Assembly (NCBI GenBank): GCA_027922465.2
Contig: BQMF02000490.1
Span: 1-64,000, forward strand
DNA length: 64,000 nt
Source of the DNA: Turritopsis dohrnii
Taxonomy: Eukaryota; Cnidaria; Hydrozoa; Anthoathecata; Oceaniidae
Direction: 5' to 3'
The position numbers were made by a program, and so were the translations under genes. Positions 26,507-38,065 of the stretch are shown here, in pieces. A model generated the notes under the pieces. That model did not search any database and was not told the DNA's origin. It was given only the letters and a program-made list of their open reading frames with translations. Each line of letters starts with the position of its first letter. The stretch's first letter is position 1.

Positions 26507-27576
26507 GGTTTAGAAGAAATGGATTTTCATATTGTATGTTAAGTTGATTTAAGTTATATACAATATGATTTTTAACTTCTTGTAATCCTGTTAACTGTCA
26601 TGGATTAAAATCTTTGAAATCCCAAGTTTCTCCTGCTCCTACTAATCGAAGTTATGAACAATTTCATGTAATGTTTACTTAAATATGTTTGCAAATACAC
26701 ATTACTGGCAAAATTTGGAAGGTTTGCACAAAGGACAATTGGAAGGTCCTGATGTTAAATCTGTCAGTCACTTTTGCAAATTTGATCATAAATAGACGAT
26801 GTTTTCAGTTTTAAACAAGTTTGATCTATTTTAAATCATATGGTTGCAAAAGATTTAATAGTGTGGAGGTCAATACAATTGTGAAAGTCTTTAATCTATA
26901 CAGCTATACATAATTTATGTTAGATACCTCTGCAATTTATTTGTTGATCTTCCTCGCTTTGTTCTAGCCTCTTACTATAAACGTCATCTCAAAGGCTTGC
27001 CTATAATGTAATATTGAAAATAATTTAATCGCAATTATTACTCTTATATCGGCTCAGTCACCGCCCTTTAGTGCTTTTTTATTTGTATATACATTCATAT
27101 TCTTACATACTTTCATTTTAATATTGAATTTAGAGAAGAGAAGAGAAGGACCACATTTCATTGTATGGAACCCGATTTAACAATTAAAAAAAATCTCGAG
27201 TCTAAGATTATATTTTTGAAGCCCGGCATATTGGCTTATTGGCTTATTCCTGTCTTTTTGGAACTCCATTGGGGCTGATACCTCTCTCAATTTCCTTTAA
27301 GTCAATTAGCACAATTGGTAACTCATTCGCATCATTTCATTGCATCCTTGCGTGTTTTCTCACCTTAATTTCTTCACAAGTTCGTTAAAAAGACATTGCT
27401 GTTATCTTCTTCTTTTCCATTTACGGGTTTTACCCCTAGCTCTGAAGCAATTTTTATTGTCCTCCAGTATTTCCAAAAGGGTTAAAGCTAACTAGCTTCT
27501 TCTTCTGTCCTCTCTCATCAAAATAAATCGAAAGCTGCAATGCTGTCTATATTTTGGCAAAACGAACGCTACAATC
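26507..27576. other. Non-coding, nothing recognised
   Basis: A+T-rich, no supported ORF or repeat. A GAGAAGAGAAGAGAAGG microsatellite lies near 27133. Confidence 0.4.
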
Positions 27577-28236
27577 CTAGTAAGCACAAAGACGTTGTTT
27601 CAACGTTGTTTCGACGTCGTATTCCATCGTCGCATGACGGTCGTTTAATGTTCGAAATGGAAACAGCAAAACAACGTCGGATTTTGACGTCAAAACGACG
27701 ATTAAGAAAACCCAAAAATAATGTTGTACGAACGTTGTGCAAGGGTCAAAAGACCAAAAACAACGTTTTATTGACGTGGTATCACGGTCAAATTGACGAC
27801 GAAAGGTAATGACAACAAACGAAAAGTCACCAGCGGGAATCGAACTCAGACCTCTCGCATGAATTCTGAGAGTGATAACCACTACACTCACCGCCTTGAC
27901 ATGTTGCAATGTATTTGATTAATATCAAAATCACCAACTTAATTTCGAGTAATTAAGATGGAAAAGAACACAATGACAAAGTGAAAGAACAAATGCAATA
28001 TAATATTTGCTTGCTTTTTAAAACATCATTTTAAACTTTGTTTGCAGTGTACAGTTCACGAACCATCGTTTTTCGTTTCTTTCTTAATCTTTCTTAATCT
28101 TGAACGTCACAATTGGCTCTAAGTAAATAAATGATTTTAAGTGGGTTTTTTGAACCAACCCCGACGTTTTCCTGACGTTGAACGTTAGAACGACCATAAA
28201 ACAACGTTGTATTGACGTCGTGTGTTAACTGGGATG
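27577..28236. mobile_element. Palindromic AACGTT element with a tRNA-like insert
   Basis: Both ends are rich in ACAACGTTGT/GACGTC motifs and inverted: CTAGTAAGCACAAAGACGTT near 27577 and its counterpart ACGTCGTGTGTTAACTGGG near 28236. The interior holds a tRNA-like segment on the minus strand (about 27813-27905) with a B box GTTCGATTCCC and an A-box-like TGTAGTGGTTATCAC. Its anticodon and T stems do not pair well, so it is a tRNA-derived repeat head rather than a gene. Confidence 0.55.
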
Positions 28237-29030
28237 CAATGTAGCAAGCTCTGGTGTAACTTCGTAGTATGTAGCATGCTACATTGCACCATTATTTCCT
28301 CAAACCTTAACTTGAAGTATAACTTTCCCGGAGTAGCACAAATTTAGTACAGCATTTGTGGCTGATGCACTAAAGTTGTCACAAGTGGAAGTTGGAAAGG
28401 GATCTGTCATTTCAGGTATTTCAAAGTGATTTCTTTGCGTTGACCCACTCCTGATTTTAATCACAGAAACAGTGAGTGATTTGTTGTGATCAATTATGAT
28501 CGAATGTCAATATTGCCATTTCAAAGATTATCTAACTTATGTAATCTTTCTACACTTTCATACCGATTAATCTGTCATTGTTAATGGAAGGTTTATGAAG
28601 TTCAGAATATAACTAACTTAGCAAATATCATTTTTCTTGTTCTCAGGACCACTACTTTAAAATATTTTGAAAGCTCCGGTAATAATAAAAGCAAAGATAT
28701 CATTGACAAGGTGTCAAAAAACATCAGTTATGGTAACACAACAAGGTAGTTCTTTTATGGTTATCATAAGTATGGTTAATTACATATTTGGCGTGTAATT
28801 TACAAGAAAACGTCTTCACATATGCATCTCCGAGGTAGCTACTTTCTGATAGGCAATCCTTAGGATAACTAACATTCAGTAGCAATCACCCTTTAAGCTT
28901 TAATGCATAATTGTTCCTTACGACAGTTTCAGTTTGTTTGATGTTTATAATGACTTTAAATCTTGTCGCAGCAAAGATGATTTGTAAACATTTATGCCCA
29001 TCGTTTTCTTTAATTCGATCTTTCTCTTAG
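28237..29030. other. Non-coding; likely intron before the ankyrin exon
   Basis: No ORF supported. The last 30 bp are pyrimidine-rich and end in CTCTTAG at 29030, a good splice acceptor for the following exon. Confidence 0.4.
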
Positions 29031-30700
29031 GCAAACGTAACACAGGTTTGACCGCACTGATGAAAGCAGCAAAAATTGGCAACAGTTATTGGATATATTA
29101 CTTTTTGGAAAACAAAAGAGACGTCAATGCAAAGGATAACGAAGGTTTGACAGCACTGATGCATGCAGCACAGAGTAACAGTTTTGGTTGCCTGCTTCCT
29201 TTATTGCGAAACAAAAGTGACGTCAATGCAAAGGATAACGAAGGTCTGACAGCACTGATGCATGCAGCACAGAGTAACAGTTCTGGTTGCCTGCTTCCTT
29301 TATTGCAAAACAAAAGTGACGTCAATGCAAAAGATAACGAAGGTCTGACAGCACTGATGCATGCAGCACAGAGTAAAAGTGATTCGTGCATACGCCTTTT
29401 ATTGGAAAGCAATTGTGACGTCAATGCAACGGATAACGAAGGTTTGACAGCACTGATGCATGTAGCACAGAGTAAAAGTGATTCGTGCATACGCCTTTTA
29501 TTGGAAAGCAATTGTGATGTCAATGCAATGGATAACAAAGGTTTGACAGCACTGATGCACGCGGCACGGAATGACAGCGATAACTGCCTACGTGATTTAT
29601 TGAAAACAACAAGTGACGTTAACTCTAAGGATAACAAAGGTTTGACTGCACTGATACATGCTGCACAGAATAACAGTTTTAATTGTCTATATTACCTATT
29701 GAGAAAGAAAAGTGACGTCAATGCAACGGATAACGAAGGTTTGACAGCACTGATGCATGCGGCACAGAGTAAAGGTGATTCGTGCGTACGTCTTTTATTG
29801 CAAAACAAAAGTGACGTCAATGCAACGGATAACGAAGGTTTGACAGCACTGATGCATGCGGCACGGAATGACAGTTATTTTTGTGTACCTTATTTATTGG
29901 AAAACAAAAGTGACGTCAATGCAACGGATAACGAAGGTTTGACAGCACTGATGCATGCGGCACAGAGTAAAGGTGATTTGTGCGTACGTCTTTTATTAGA
30001 AAGCAATTGTGATGTCAATGCGATGGATAACAAAGGTTTGACAGCAGTGATGCATGCGGCACGGAATGACAGTTATTTTTGTGTACCTTATTTATTGGAA
30101 AACAAAAGTGACGTCAATGCAACGGATAACAAAGGTTTGACAGCACTGATGCATGCGGCACGGAATGACAGTTATTTTTGTGTACCTTATTTATTGGAAA
30201 ACAAAAGTGACGTCAATGCAACGGATAACGAAGGTTTGACAGCACTGATGCATGCGGCACAGAGTAAAGGTGATTCGTGCGTACGTCTTTTATTGGAAAG
30301 CAATTGTGATGTCAATGCGATAGATAACAAAGGTTTGACAGCAGTGATGCATGCGGCACGGAATGACAGTTATTTTTGCGTACCTTATTTATTGGAAAAC
30401 AAATGTGACGTCAATGCAAAGGATAACAATGGTTTGACAGCACTGATGCATGCGGCACGGAATGAAAGTTGTTTGTGCATACCTAATTTATTGGAAAACA
30501 AATGTGACGCCAATGCAAAGGATAACGAAGGTTTGACAGCACTGATGCATGCGGCACGGAATGGCCATGTTTGCTGCGTGCGTTTGTTATTGAAAAACAA
30601 ATGTGACGTCAATGCAAAGGATAACGAAGGATTGACAGCACTGATGCATGCAGAACGGAATAGTGATAATTTACGCATACTAGATTTGCTGAGAACATAG
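29031..30700 (+). CDS. Ankyrin-repeat exon, about 17 near-identical repeats
   Basis: Open from an upstream ATG at 28994, but the exon probably begins at 29031 after an acceptor (TTTCTCTTAG), so the first residues are an intron translation and upstream exons lie elsewhere. The protein is about 17 repeats of 33 residues, with consensus DVNATDNEGLTALMHAA plus a variable Cys-containing helix and RLLLESN/YLLENKS. The 99-bp units are almost identical, and alternating types build a 66-residue higher-order repeat. It ends LLRT followed by a stop at 30700. It could be a host gene or a domesticated or viral-type ankyrin; no other domain is visible. Role: protein binding. Confidence 0.6.
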
Positions 30701-31721
30701 GAATATCTTAAACACACGAAAGAATTTGTATTTACGAAAATATTGAACTAAAATTGGACACTATTGACTGTTAATCATAATAAGGTTATAGTAAGAACAC
30801 GTTTAGGTATTTACCAATCTTTTCTATAATGAAGCTAAAGAGAAGATATGAACTTTTTAATTCCACTCAAATTTAATATCTTTAAGTTGTTTAGATAAGA
30901 GATGGAAGTTTTGGGCCAACAAGTTTCCATTTAAGTTTCCTTTATATCGTCTTAATTTGTTATAGATTTTAGTATAAGATATTTGTGTTAAGCTTGGAAT
31001 ACATTATCCATTTAAATGGATCGGAATGGATCAGTCAAATTTTTATAATGTATACACTAAAGCTTGATTTTCATCTGTTTCAGTTTAAATTGAAAGCGTC
31101 TGAAAATGTTCAACTTTTATTCATAATTTTCTCTATTGTTTCCTTAGTTTAGTTTATTGTTTTAAATAAAAGAACAGGGAGAGCAAGCGCGTTCACGCAA
31201 ATATGTATACCGAATTAAATAAAAATATAGTGAGGCAAAACAGCTAACATAGTTTTAATTTTTTTTGGATATTTACGAATTTGGATAATAAAACTGGGCA
31301 TCAAAACTGAAGCGGCACAAAAGCACGGAAGAATTCATTAATATGTGGAAAGAAGAATTTTTTTTATGGGAAGTTTCTTCTACTTTGTATCGAGATAGGG
31401 ATGCAAGAAATAAAAGCTCTCAACATTTAATAAAAACATTATCTATGTCATTATCTATGTTTTTGAATGTTTGGCAATATTAAAGTTAGAAGCTCATCAA
31501 AAGACATTCTCAGAAATTTTTTGTATTCGTCTCTATTTTCGTTCTGAAATTCTCTTAAAAGCGTTTTATCCACTCCTAACATGTTGCGTCTAGATAACCA
31601 AGGTTTGACCCAAATCAGCCGTTTAACTTTTTTGCGTTTTCTTTCCTTTTTTTAACGAAAGATATATAGCAACAACAGCTAAGCCACTTTCTCTTCTGTT
31701 CTCATTTTAAAATGTTTTTTT
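30701..31721. other. 3' flank of the ankyrin exon, non-coding
   Basis: A+T-rich. A short degraded ankyrin-like stretch (GATAACCAAGGTTTGACC) near 31595 repeats the 99-bp unit's core, suggesting a lost repeat or an old duplication. Otherwise nothing recognised. Confidence 0.35.
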
Positions 31722-32910
31722 AAAGCTTTTTTCACATGCACGTAGTTTTTGTCGTAACACCAAACTAACTTTTTTTCGTAAGTTCTTACCACGAAAAAAT
31801 GCCTTGACCTATATTTTCATTCACATGCACTAAAATTTGTTGCAATAAAAAATACAATATACTTTTGGAACGTTTGGAAATAGATCATTAGGAAAAAATG
31901 ATGTAATTTCGAACAAAAGACGTCATTTCGAACGCTCGATCTAATTTTTTCGAACGTTTTTTTCTTCTTGAGGCTTACGGAGGCTTACGACGATTTTCTT
32001 AAAAAAAATTTTTTTTGTTTTTTAGGAAATCGTCGTAAGGGCTTATGAACGTCCGTAAGACCTTGCGAAAACTTTTTCTTAAAGCTTATTTCACATGCAC
32101 GTAATTTTTTTACGTAACGTCTTACGTTACGTTTACGTTGAAAACTACGTATTAGGCTTACGTAAAAACTACGTAAAGCAGGTTGAGAGATGCGACGGTC
32201 ACATGTACGAAAGTTTCATTCATTCATACGTAAACAATAAGCAGCAAGAGAATTTTTTTTGAAATCATTTTCAAAGATGGCAGCACTAAACAAACATCAC
32301 ATGCTTGCAGTAGCAATCATAATTTTGAGAAGACGTCGTCGACGTCGACAAAAAGCAAAAGAAAGGGGTAGAAGGCGTTGTTCTTGATATCCTTTCTATG
32401 GAAGTCTGGATGACTTTTGTCATAGAGAACGTCAAATTGTTCAACAGCTATCGAAAGCTCTTCGTCAGCCACCATCTTGAATTTGAATGAGCTTGTTTTT
32501 CTTAAAAAAACAAAAATAGCTTCGGAATGTAATTTTCGAACGTTTTATATTCGAAAAACGTCATTCGAATGCTATTGCGCAATATTCTTTCTTCTTTTTC
32601 TCTTCCTGGTCTTACGGACGGCTTACGGGCAGTCCCTTGCGATCAAAATTTTTTCATCGCAAGGAAATCGTCGTAAGGCTCTTACGGGACGTCGTAAAGG
32701 CTTATGTAAAAACTTGACGTAAGGAAAAGAAGCGTCACATGTACGTCAGATTTTACGTAAGCGTAAGAGAATGACTGAACCACGTAATTTACGTAAGGCT
32801 TACGTTGAAAAATTACGTGCATGTGAAATAAGCTTAAGAAGAGAATGAATGAACATTGTCCTAGTCGTAAGAGCTTACGTAAAATTTTACGTGCATGTGA
32901 AAAAAGCTTT
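31722..32910. mobile_element. Nested TIR elements ending AAAGCTT-TTTCACATGCACGT
   Basis: Two nested inverted pairs share the same terminus. The outer pair runs from AAAGCTTTTTTCACATGCA (31722) to TGCATGTGAAAAAAGCTTT (32910). The inner pair runs from AAAGCTTATTTCACATGCAC (32081) to its complement (about 32835). Subterminal motifs such as CTTACG and GTCGTAAGG recur. The inner element contains a short plus-strand reading frame starting near 32277 (MAALNKHHMLAVAIIILRRR, then Arg-rich and a stop), possibly a captured or relic first exon of a transposase. Confidence 0.55.
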
Positions 32911-33143
32911 AGGTGTTTAGACTTATCCAACAAACGTACCTTATCGGGGATAATTTCGTCGGGGAAAAGTGACGAAATTTTTGCTCCGTGACGGAAATTT
33001 TCCCCGACAATAAGCTTGAAAAGTAAAATTTATAAGAAAGTATTAGTAAAATTGTCCCAGACGAAAAAATTTTCCCCGATGTAAATTTTCGTCGACGAAA
33101 TTATCCCCGATAAGGTACGTTTGTTGGATAAGTCTAAACACCT
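32911..33143. mobile_element. 233-bp MITE with long TIRs
   Basis: AGGTGTTTAGACTTATCCAA and its exact complement close the element. The arms continue as CAAACGTACCTTATCGGGG and complement, about 50 bp in total. The centre has GGGGAAAATTTTC-type motifs. It abuts the nested element to its left with no gap. No coding capacity. Confidence 0.75.
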
Positions 33144-33676
33144 GTGTTGGATCAGTTTTTTATCAGTTTTTTATATCCATTGAAACTGATCCATTTAAAA
33201 TGATGATACATGGCTTTAAGGTGATTTATGAATGTTTTTAATTTTTCGCGTATTATATATGCATTGAAAATACTTAATACATGTAATAGTAGAGTCACCG
33301 TGCATATTTACCCAGAAAAAATTCGAGACAAGCTGAAATTTGGTTCAGACCTCCTCCAACACGTGTAGAGTCACCAAAAAAAAGGCCCCTAAAATCCGGC
33401 CCGGGAACAAGCTCAAATCCATAATGGCGGATTTGCGGTTTTGTGAAAAGAATCATAAAGAACATTCGCGGAGGTTACAGAATACTCTTATTCTGTTTAT
33501 AGAACAATAGATAAAAAGTGCTTATGTTGTATATTTTAGAAAATTATGTACAATAGGACCTTTTTATAATATTTAAATAGGAATTTTCTAGTAAAGAATG
33601 TTCTAGAACAAGGACGTTGGAGCTCTCTTGCAGAATATTTAGTATGTTATTAGATTTTCGAGCGAAAGTGAGATTA

Positions 33677-33835
33677 CAGTCGAAGCTCTATAATTCGAAC
33701 TCTCTCTAATTCGAACAAATTTCATGGTCCCTTCACCTGTAATTTCTATGCAAATGAACCTCCACAATTCGAACTTTCCATAAAGCGAACGTTTTTTTCG
33801 ATCCCTTGAGTGTTCGAGTTAGAGAGTGTTTACTG
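33677..33835. mobile_element. Tigger-like MITE nested in the PIN element
   Basis: CAGTCGAAGCTCTATAATTC at the left and GAGTTAGAGAGTGTTTACTG at the right are related inverted ends, with TA on both sides (33675-33676, 33836-33837). Internal AATTCGAAC repeats resemble the GATAACTCGAAC repeats of the element at 4164-4721. No coding capacity. Confidence 0.7.
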
Positions 33836-33890
33836 TAAATAAATTAATGAATAAGAACAAGTGAGTATTGTTTTTTAAGTTCAACATAAG

Positions 33891-35707
33891 ATGTCATCAT
33901 TGGACTCAAGTCATTGCTGTTTATGTAATGAAGATCTTTCACAACCAACTTCGTCATCATCAGAAAATCTATCAGATGCGGATGAAACTTGGACTCTTGG
34001 TACCTTCAATTACATTTGATCAACCGCTTTGGCTTAAAGCAACTGGAATATAGAAGAATCAAAACTTGACATTATTGTCTGCCGACTTGGAGGGTTTCAT
34101 ACGATGATGAGCTTCATTGGTAGTATTGGTTCCTTAATGAAAGGATCTGGTTTGGCTGAAATGTTTGAAACAGTATATTCCGAAAACACCGTTGTCCATA
34201 TCACTTCAGGAAAAGCAGTGTCAAGAGCTTTGAAGGCCCATTTCCTCGCTGATGCAGCGCTTAATTCACTCCTTCTCGAAAAAGTGTTCAATGAAAATTC
34301 AATGAAAGATTCCATAACATCCGAATTAGAAAATACTCTGAAATTATGCACACAAAAAGGATTTGAATCTTTTTTCCTCTCACAACCATTTAAAGAATTG
34401 AGAAAAACTTTTGCTGAAGTAAAGACGAAGCTAGAAACACAGTCTAGAACAGCAAAGCTCTGGATATACAAAGTATATTGGTATGTTAAAGACCTTCATC
34501 TATGCTGAGCGTACCTCAAATTGGAAGTTGCATCTACAAGCAACAGCCGATATGTTGAATCTCTTTGCTGCCTCTGGCCATATTAACTATGCAAAGAGTG
34601 CCAGATTGTATGTCCAGAAGATGCACCTCCTAGAAAAAGAATGGCCATGGTTGTATCAGCAGTTTGAAGTAGATTGCCATCATGCGGTAAAAAGATCAAA
34701 TCGGCACTGGAGTGGACTATGGAGTGATTTGACTATCGAACAAACATTGATGCGTTCAATGAAAACAACGGTGGCTTGACAAGAGGAAGGGGGATAACGG
34801 AAAGTGTCCGAAACATGTGGACATCAACCATGAACATAAGTGCTTCTGTACATGATGCCATGATGGACTTGACTGGTCTGGCTAAAAATAAAAGTGAACA
34901 GCACATCGATGTATCAGAGTCAAGACGAAAAGAAGATACAGAGGATTACCAAAAGTTTTTTGAATGGCTATCTGAGAGAAATCATTTTGAATACCATGAT
35001 AGCAATCTTCACTCCCTTACAACAGATTTAACATCAGTCACTGGGAAAGATAAAATTAATTGCGATCAGGCTGAACAACTTGGAAAGGCAATTCATGAAA
35101 AGTTAAACGGAGAAACAATGGCTTCCGCAAAGATCCAAAGAAAAGATCAATTTCAATCACTGGATACACTGGCAAATAATATTAGGATCGGAGACAAGAA
35201 TGAATCTATCGACCCTAGTATTCTCTTTACCAGGCTTACTGCACTTGCTCAATGCAAAGAAGATGTAGAAAAGTATTTTGAATACGAAATGACACCATAT
35301 CCTCCTTCTCTGTTTCATGTTGGCTTAATGAGGAAACCAGATAAACCCAATCTTCGAAATGCTTTGTTGACAGCAGAATTGGCAACTGTAAATGAAGATC
35401 TTCCACTGAAATCTTGTTTATTGTGTTAGATGGTGGGACCCTTATGCATAGAGTGAGATGGCAAAAATGTTCAAAGTTCAAGGACATTGTAAACAGCTAT
35501 GTTGAATACGTAAGGAATCATTATGGTTCAGCTCACATTGTATTCGATGGTTATAACGAGATCTCAACTAAAGATACTGAGCACTTGGGAAGATCTAAAT
35601 CAATTTAGATTGTATCCAAAGTGGATGAGTGCGTGGATGGTTTAGACGAGCGAGATGAAGAATGTGAAACAGATGATGGAAATGCATTTGATTTGTTTGA
35701 GGTGTAA
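33891..35707 (+). pseudogene. Uncharacterised transposon protein with a PIN/FEN1-like remnant
   Basis: An N-terminal piece (33891-34019) has a Cys motif (SSHCCLCNEDL). After a deletion, coding resumes near 34069 with LGGFHTMMSFIGSIGSLMKG, then the KAVSRALKAHFLADAAL and ARLYVQKMHLL blocks, then LTRGRGITESVRNMW and later SILFTRLTALAQC and YPPSLFHVGLMRKP. A start of a PIN/FEN1-like nuclease fold follows (VLDGGTLMHRVRW, HIVFDGYNE). The rest of that domain is missing, but an acidic tail ending AFDLFEV remains. I know full-length relatives as abundant uncharacterised proteins in cnidarian and mollusc genomes. Several frameshifts and one internal stop make this copy dead. Confidence 0.65.
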
Positions 35708-36233
35708 CAAATCGCTTCCAGGTTGAAATTAATTATTTAAATCATCCACTACAGACTTTTGCAATGGAAAAATACAAGTCGTGTCAGTGTTGGTGATTAC
35801 CCCCTAATCGGATGATTTTGTTTTGTTTTGTTTCAGATGATATGATTTAGAATGATTTTTAACCTTTTCATTCATTTTTTGTTTTAAATATAGAGTGTTT
35901 AAACAGAAAGATTACATACTTCTTTCGTATAAATTTGTTTTTACGCTTTCCTGGTCATATTCAAACCTTCCTCGTGTCTTAAAATTAGTTCTAGATCAAT
36001 TTTCCTATCAATCGAGATCATGTATGCCTGTTTATGAAAAGAACAATTTTTAGAGTTTTTCGTAAAAAAAAACCAAATCAGCCATTATGGATTTGAGCAT
36101 GTTCCCAGGCCGGATTTTTAGGGGCCTTTTTTTTGGTGACTCTACACGTGTTGGAGGAGGTCTGGACCAAATTTCAGCTTGTCTCGAATTTTTTCTGGGT
36201 TCGGGTGGTTTTTTTGCTACTATGACTCCACTA

Positions 36234-37610
36234 TAACTTTATTGTCAGATACTTTCCAATTTGCAAAAAAATTCGCGCAATAAATTTTCTCGATTCAGAA
36301 GTCTAAAGTGGATTTCGGGTGAATTCATATTCGTAATAGTCCAGGGGGCTATATTCTTCGTGTGCACAGACTGGTTAAAAGCAAACAAAGTTTCTCAAAA
36401 TCCGGGGATAAAGCTAATCTATAATTTCTTAGATATTTAAATAAAACACACTTTTTTAATGTTACTTTTAAATCTCATTTACTTACTCTATTTATTTATA
36501 TCAACCCATTATACTATAGATGTTTCAGCTATTTTCATGGGCAAATAAAATAACACGGTGTGGTTTATGTATAGATACTTACCCCGTCGTTTTTAACAAA
36601 ACCCTTACATTTTTACGTACTTGGCTAATATTTTCTCATACACAATTGACTTAAATTTGGCACATAAAAGGTCATGTGACTTGTGTGTATTTTACAGACC
36701 AGTATTTACATTATGCATACCATATTTTTCAATTTACTTTTGTTCCGCAGATACTTTCTCAAAACCAACTCTACTGGATTTAAAACTTGGCACTTAACAG
36801 CATATCAATCATCGGGAGACATTATGGTAATTGTTTTAAAGGTCGCATGACCAGTGTGTATTTTACAGACCAGTAGTTACACTTTATGAACCAATTATAT
36901 AGACCCAAAACTATGCATATGCTTTCGCTTTAGAAGCTCGACATGCTTTGGCAAAAGTACTGTCAGGTTTAATGATCAGAAAGCTGTGATAGAAATAAGT
37001 GTTTGGAAAAAAAGTTTTTGATTATTTACGTTTGTACTTTGTACTAGGTAGAAACATTGTGGCCAAACAATTTGAATCCAGGTATAAACCAACGATGTAA
37101 TTTTATTGAATAATATTATTTCGAAACACCAGGTTCCATCATCAGATTCTTTCTTTACGTTTGTATGTCAGCAATTTCATATTGTACATTGTGATATGAC
37201 GTTAAGCAAAAACCTAATACTGTAGCAGATTTGTTTGTGCTTCCATAAGATCTCCCAATATTTGTTAACTTTCTAAATGCAAGTCATCAATTGAAATAAT
37301 TATGGCAGCTTCGATATCCTCATTTGTAAACACTAAAGGAAAATCCATCATTTTAGGGAGAATCTTCCACATGGCACCATCTTTGATTTAATAAACCCGC
37401 ATGCATGAAATGTGTTGGATGGAACGTATAAAATCTCATCCAACATTCATTGTTGAGTGGATTTATTTTGGCAAGATTAAATGTATCATCAAAATTACTA
37501 ACAAAGACATGTCGTAAATCACTGAAATTTATAAAAAGGCATCAGAAACATTTTAATTGAAAATCAAAATTAAATACTTTTAATTGTGACAAATCTTTTG
37601 ACTTATATTA
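36234..37610. other. Non-coding, nothing recognised
   Basis: A+T-rich. A stretch (about 36650-36730) recurs in part at 36830-36900 (GACCAGTRTTTACA, GTGTGTATTTTACAGACC), an imperfect direct repeat about 170 bp apart. No gene. Confidence 0.4.
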
Positions 37611-38065
37611 CACGGTTTTTTTTTATTAGAACCCAGTTTATAAGAACATTTAGGCTGAAATTCGGCAAAAAATTAAGAACATCGTAAGAACATGCCCAGC
37701 CTCGAAGCTAAAAAATTAGTACATGGAATTGAGACATAAATCATTTAAAAGATAAAATATTTTTACGTTTTCAAAGTAATCGGAGAAATGCGTACAAAAG
37801 GTTTTAAAGTTCCTACAGCAACACCACTTCTACACCATCAAACTCTTCTACTCCGACGAAGTCCTCATCTTCGTCGCTGAAAAGCACCTTGTATTTTCCG
37901 ATACGTGTGTTAAAATATCGAATCTATTATAAAGGCGCAATTTTTTTCTTCAGATATTTCGTATTAAGAACGTCAATAAGAACATCTGAGGCTCAAATTT
38001 ACTGAAAAAATAAGCACATTCAGGCTCAGCCAAAATTAAGGTGTTCTAATAAAAAAAAAAACGTG
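37611..38065. mobile_element. MITE with TA duplication and CACGGTTTTT ends
   Basis: CACGGTTTTTTTTTATTAGA on the left faces TCTAATAAAAAAAAAAACGTG on the right (20-bp class). TA flanks both sides (37609-37610, 38066-38067). Internal repeats of TAAGAACAT and AGGCTGA/AGGCTCAG occur on both arms. Tc1/mariner type, no coding capacity. Confidence 0.75.

Larger units (their letters stand above)
33287..36233. mobile_element. TIR-bounded element carrying a PIN/FEN1-like family gene
   Basis: About 150-bp TIRs (33287-about 33437 and about 36075-36233) match almost exactly over AATTCGAGACAAGCTGAAAT, CCTCCTCCAACACGTGTAGA and the inner TCAAATCCATAATGG block. TAGTAGAGTCA and TGACTCCACTA form the ends, each flanked by TAA, a likely 3-bp target duplication. 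The interior holds one broken gene (33891-35707) and a nested Tigger-like MITE (33677-33835). It looks like an internally deleted copy of a larger DNA transposon. Confidence 0.7.

Noticed and set aside
27813..27905. tRNA gene
   Set aside because: Anticodon and T stems do not pair, and it lies inside a repeat element; a tRNA-derived repeat head is more likely.
29098..29637. Minus-strand ORFs across the ankyrin array
   Set aside because: Shadows of the repetitive plus-strand frame.
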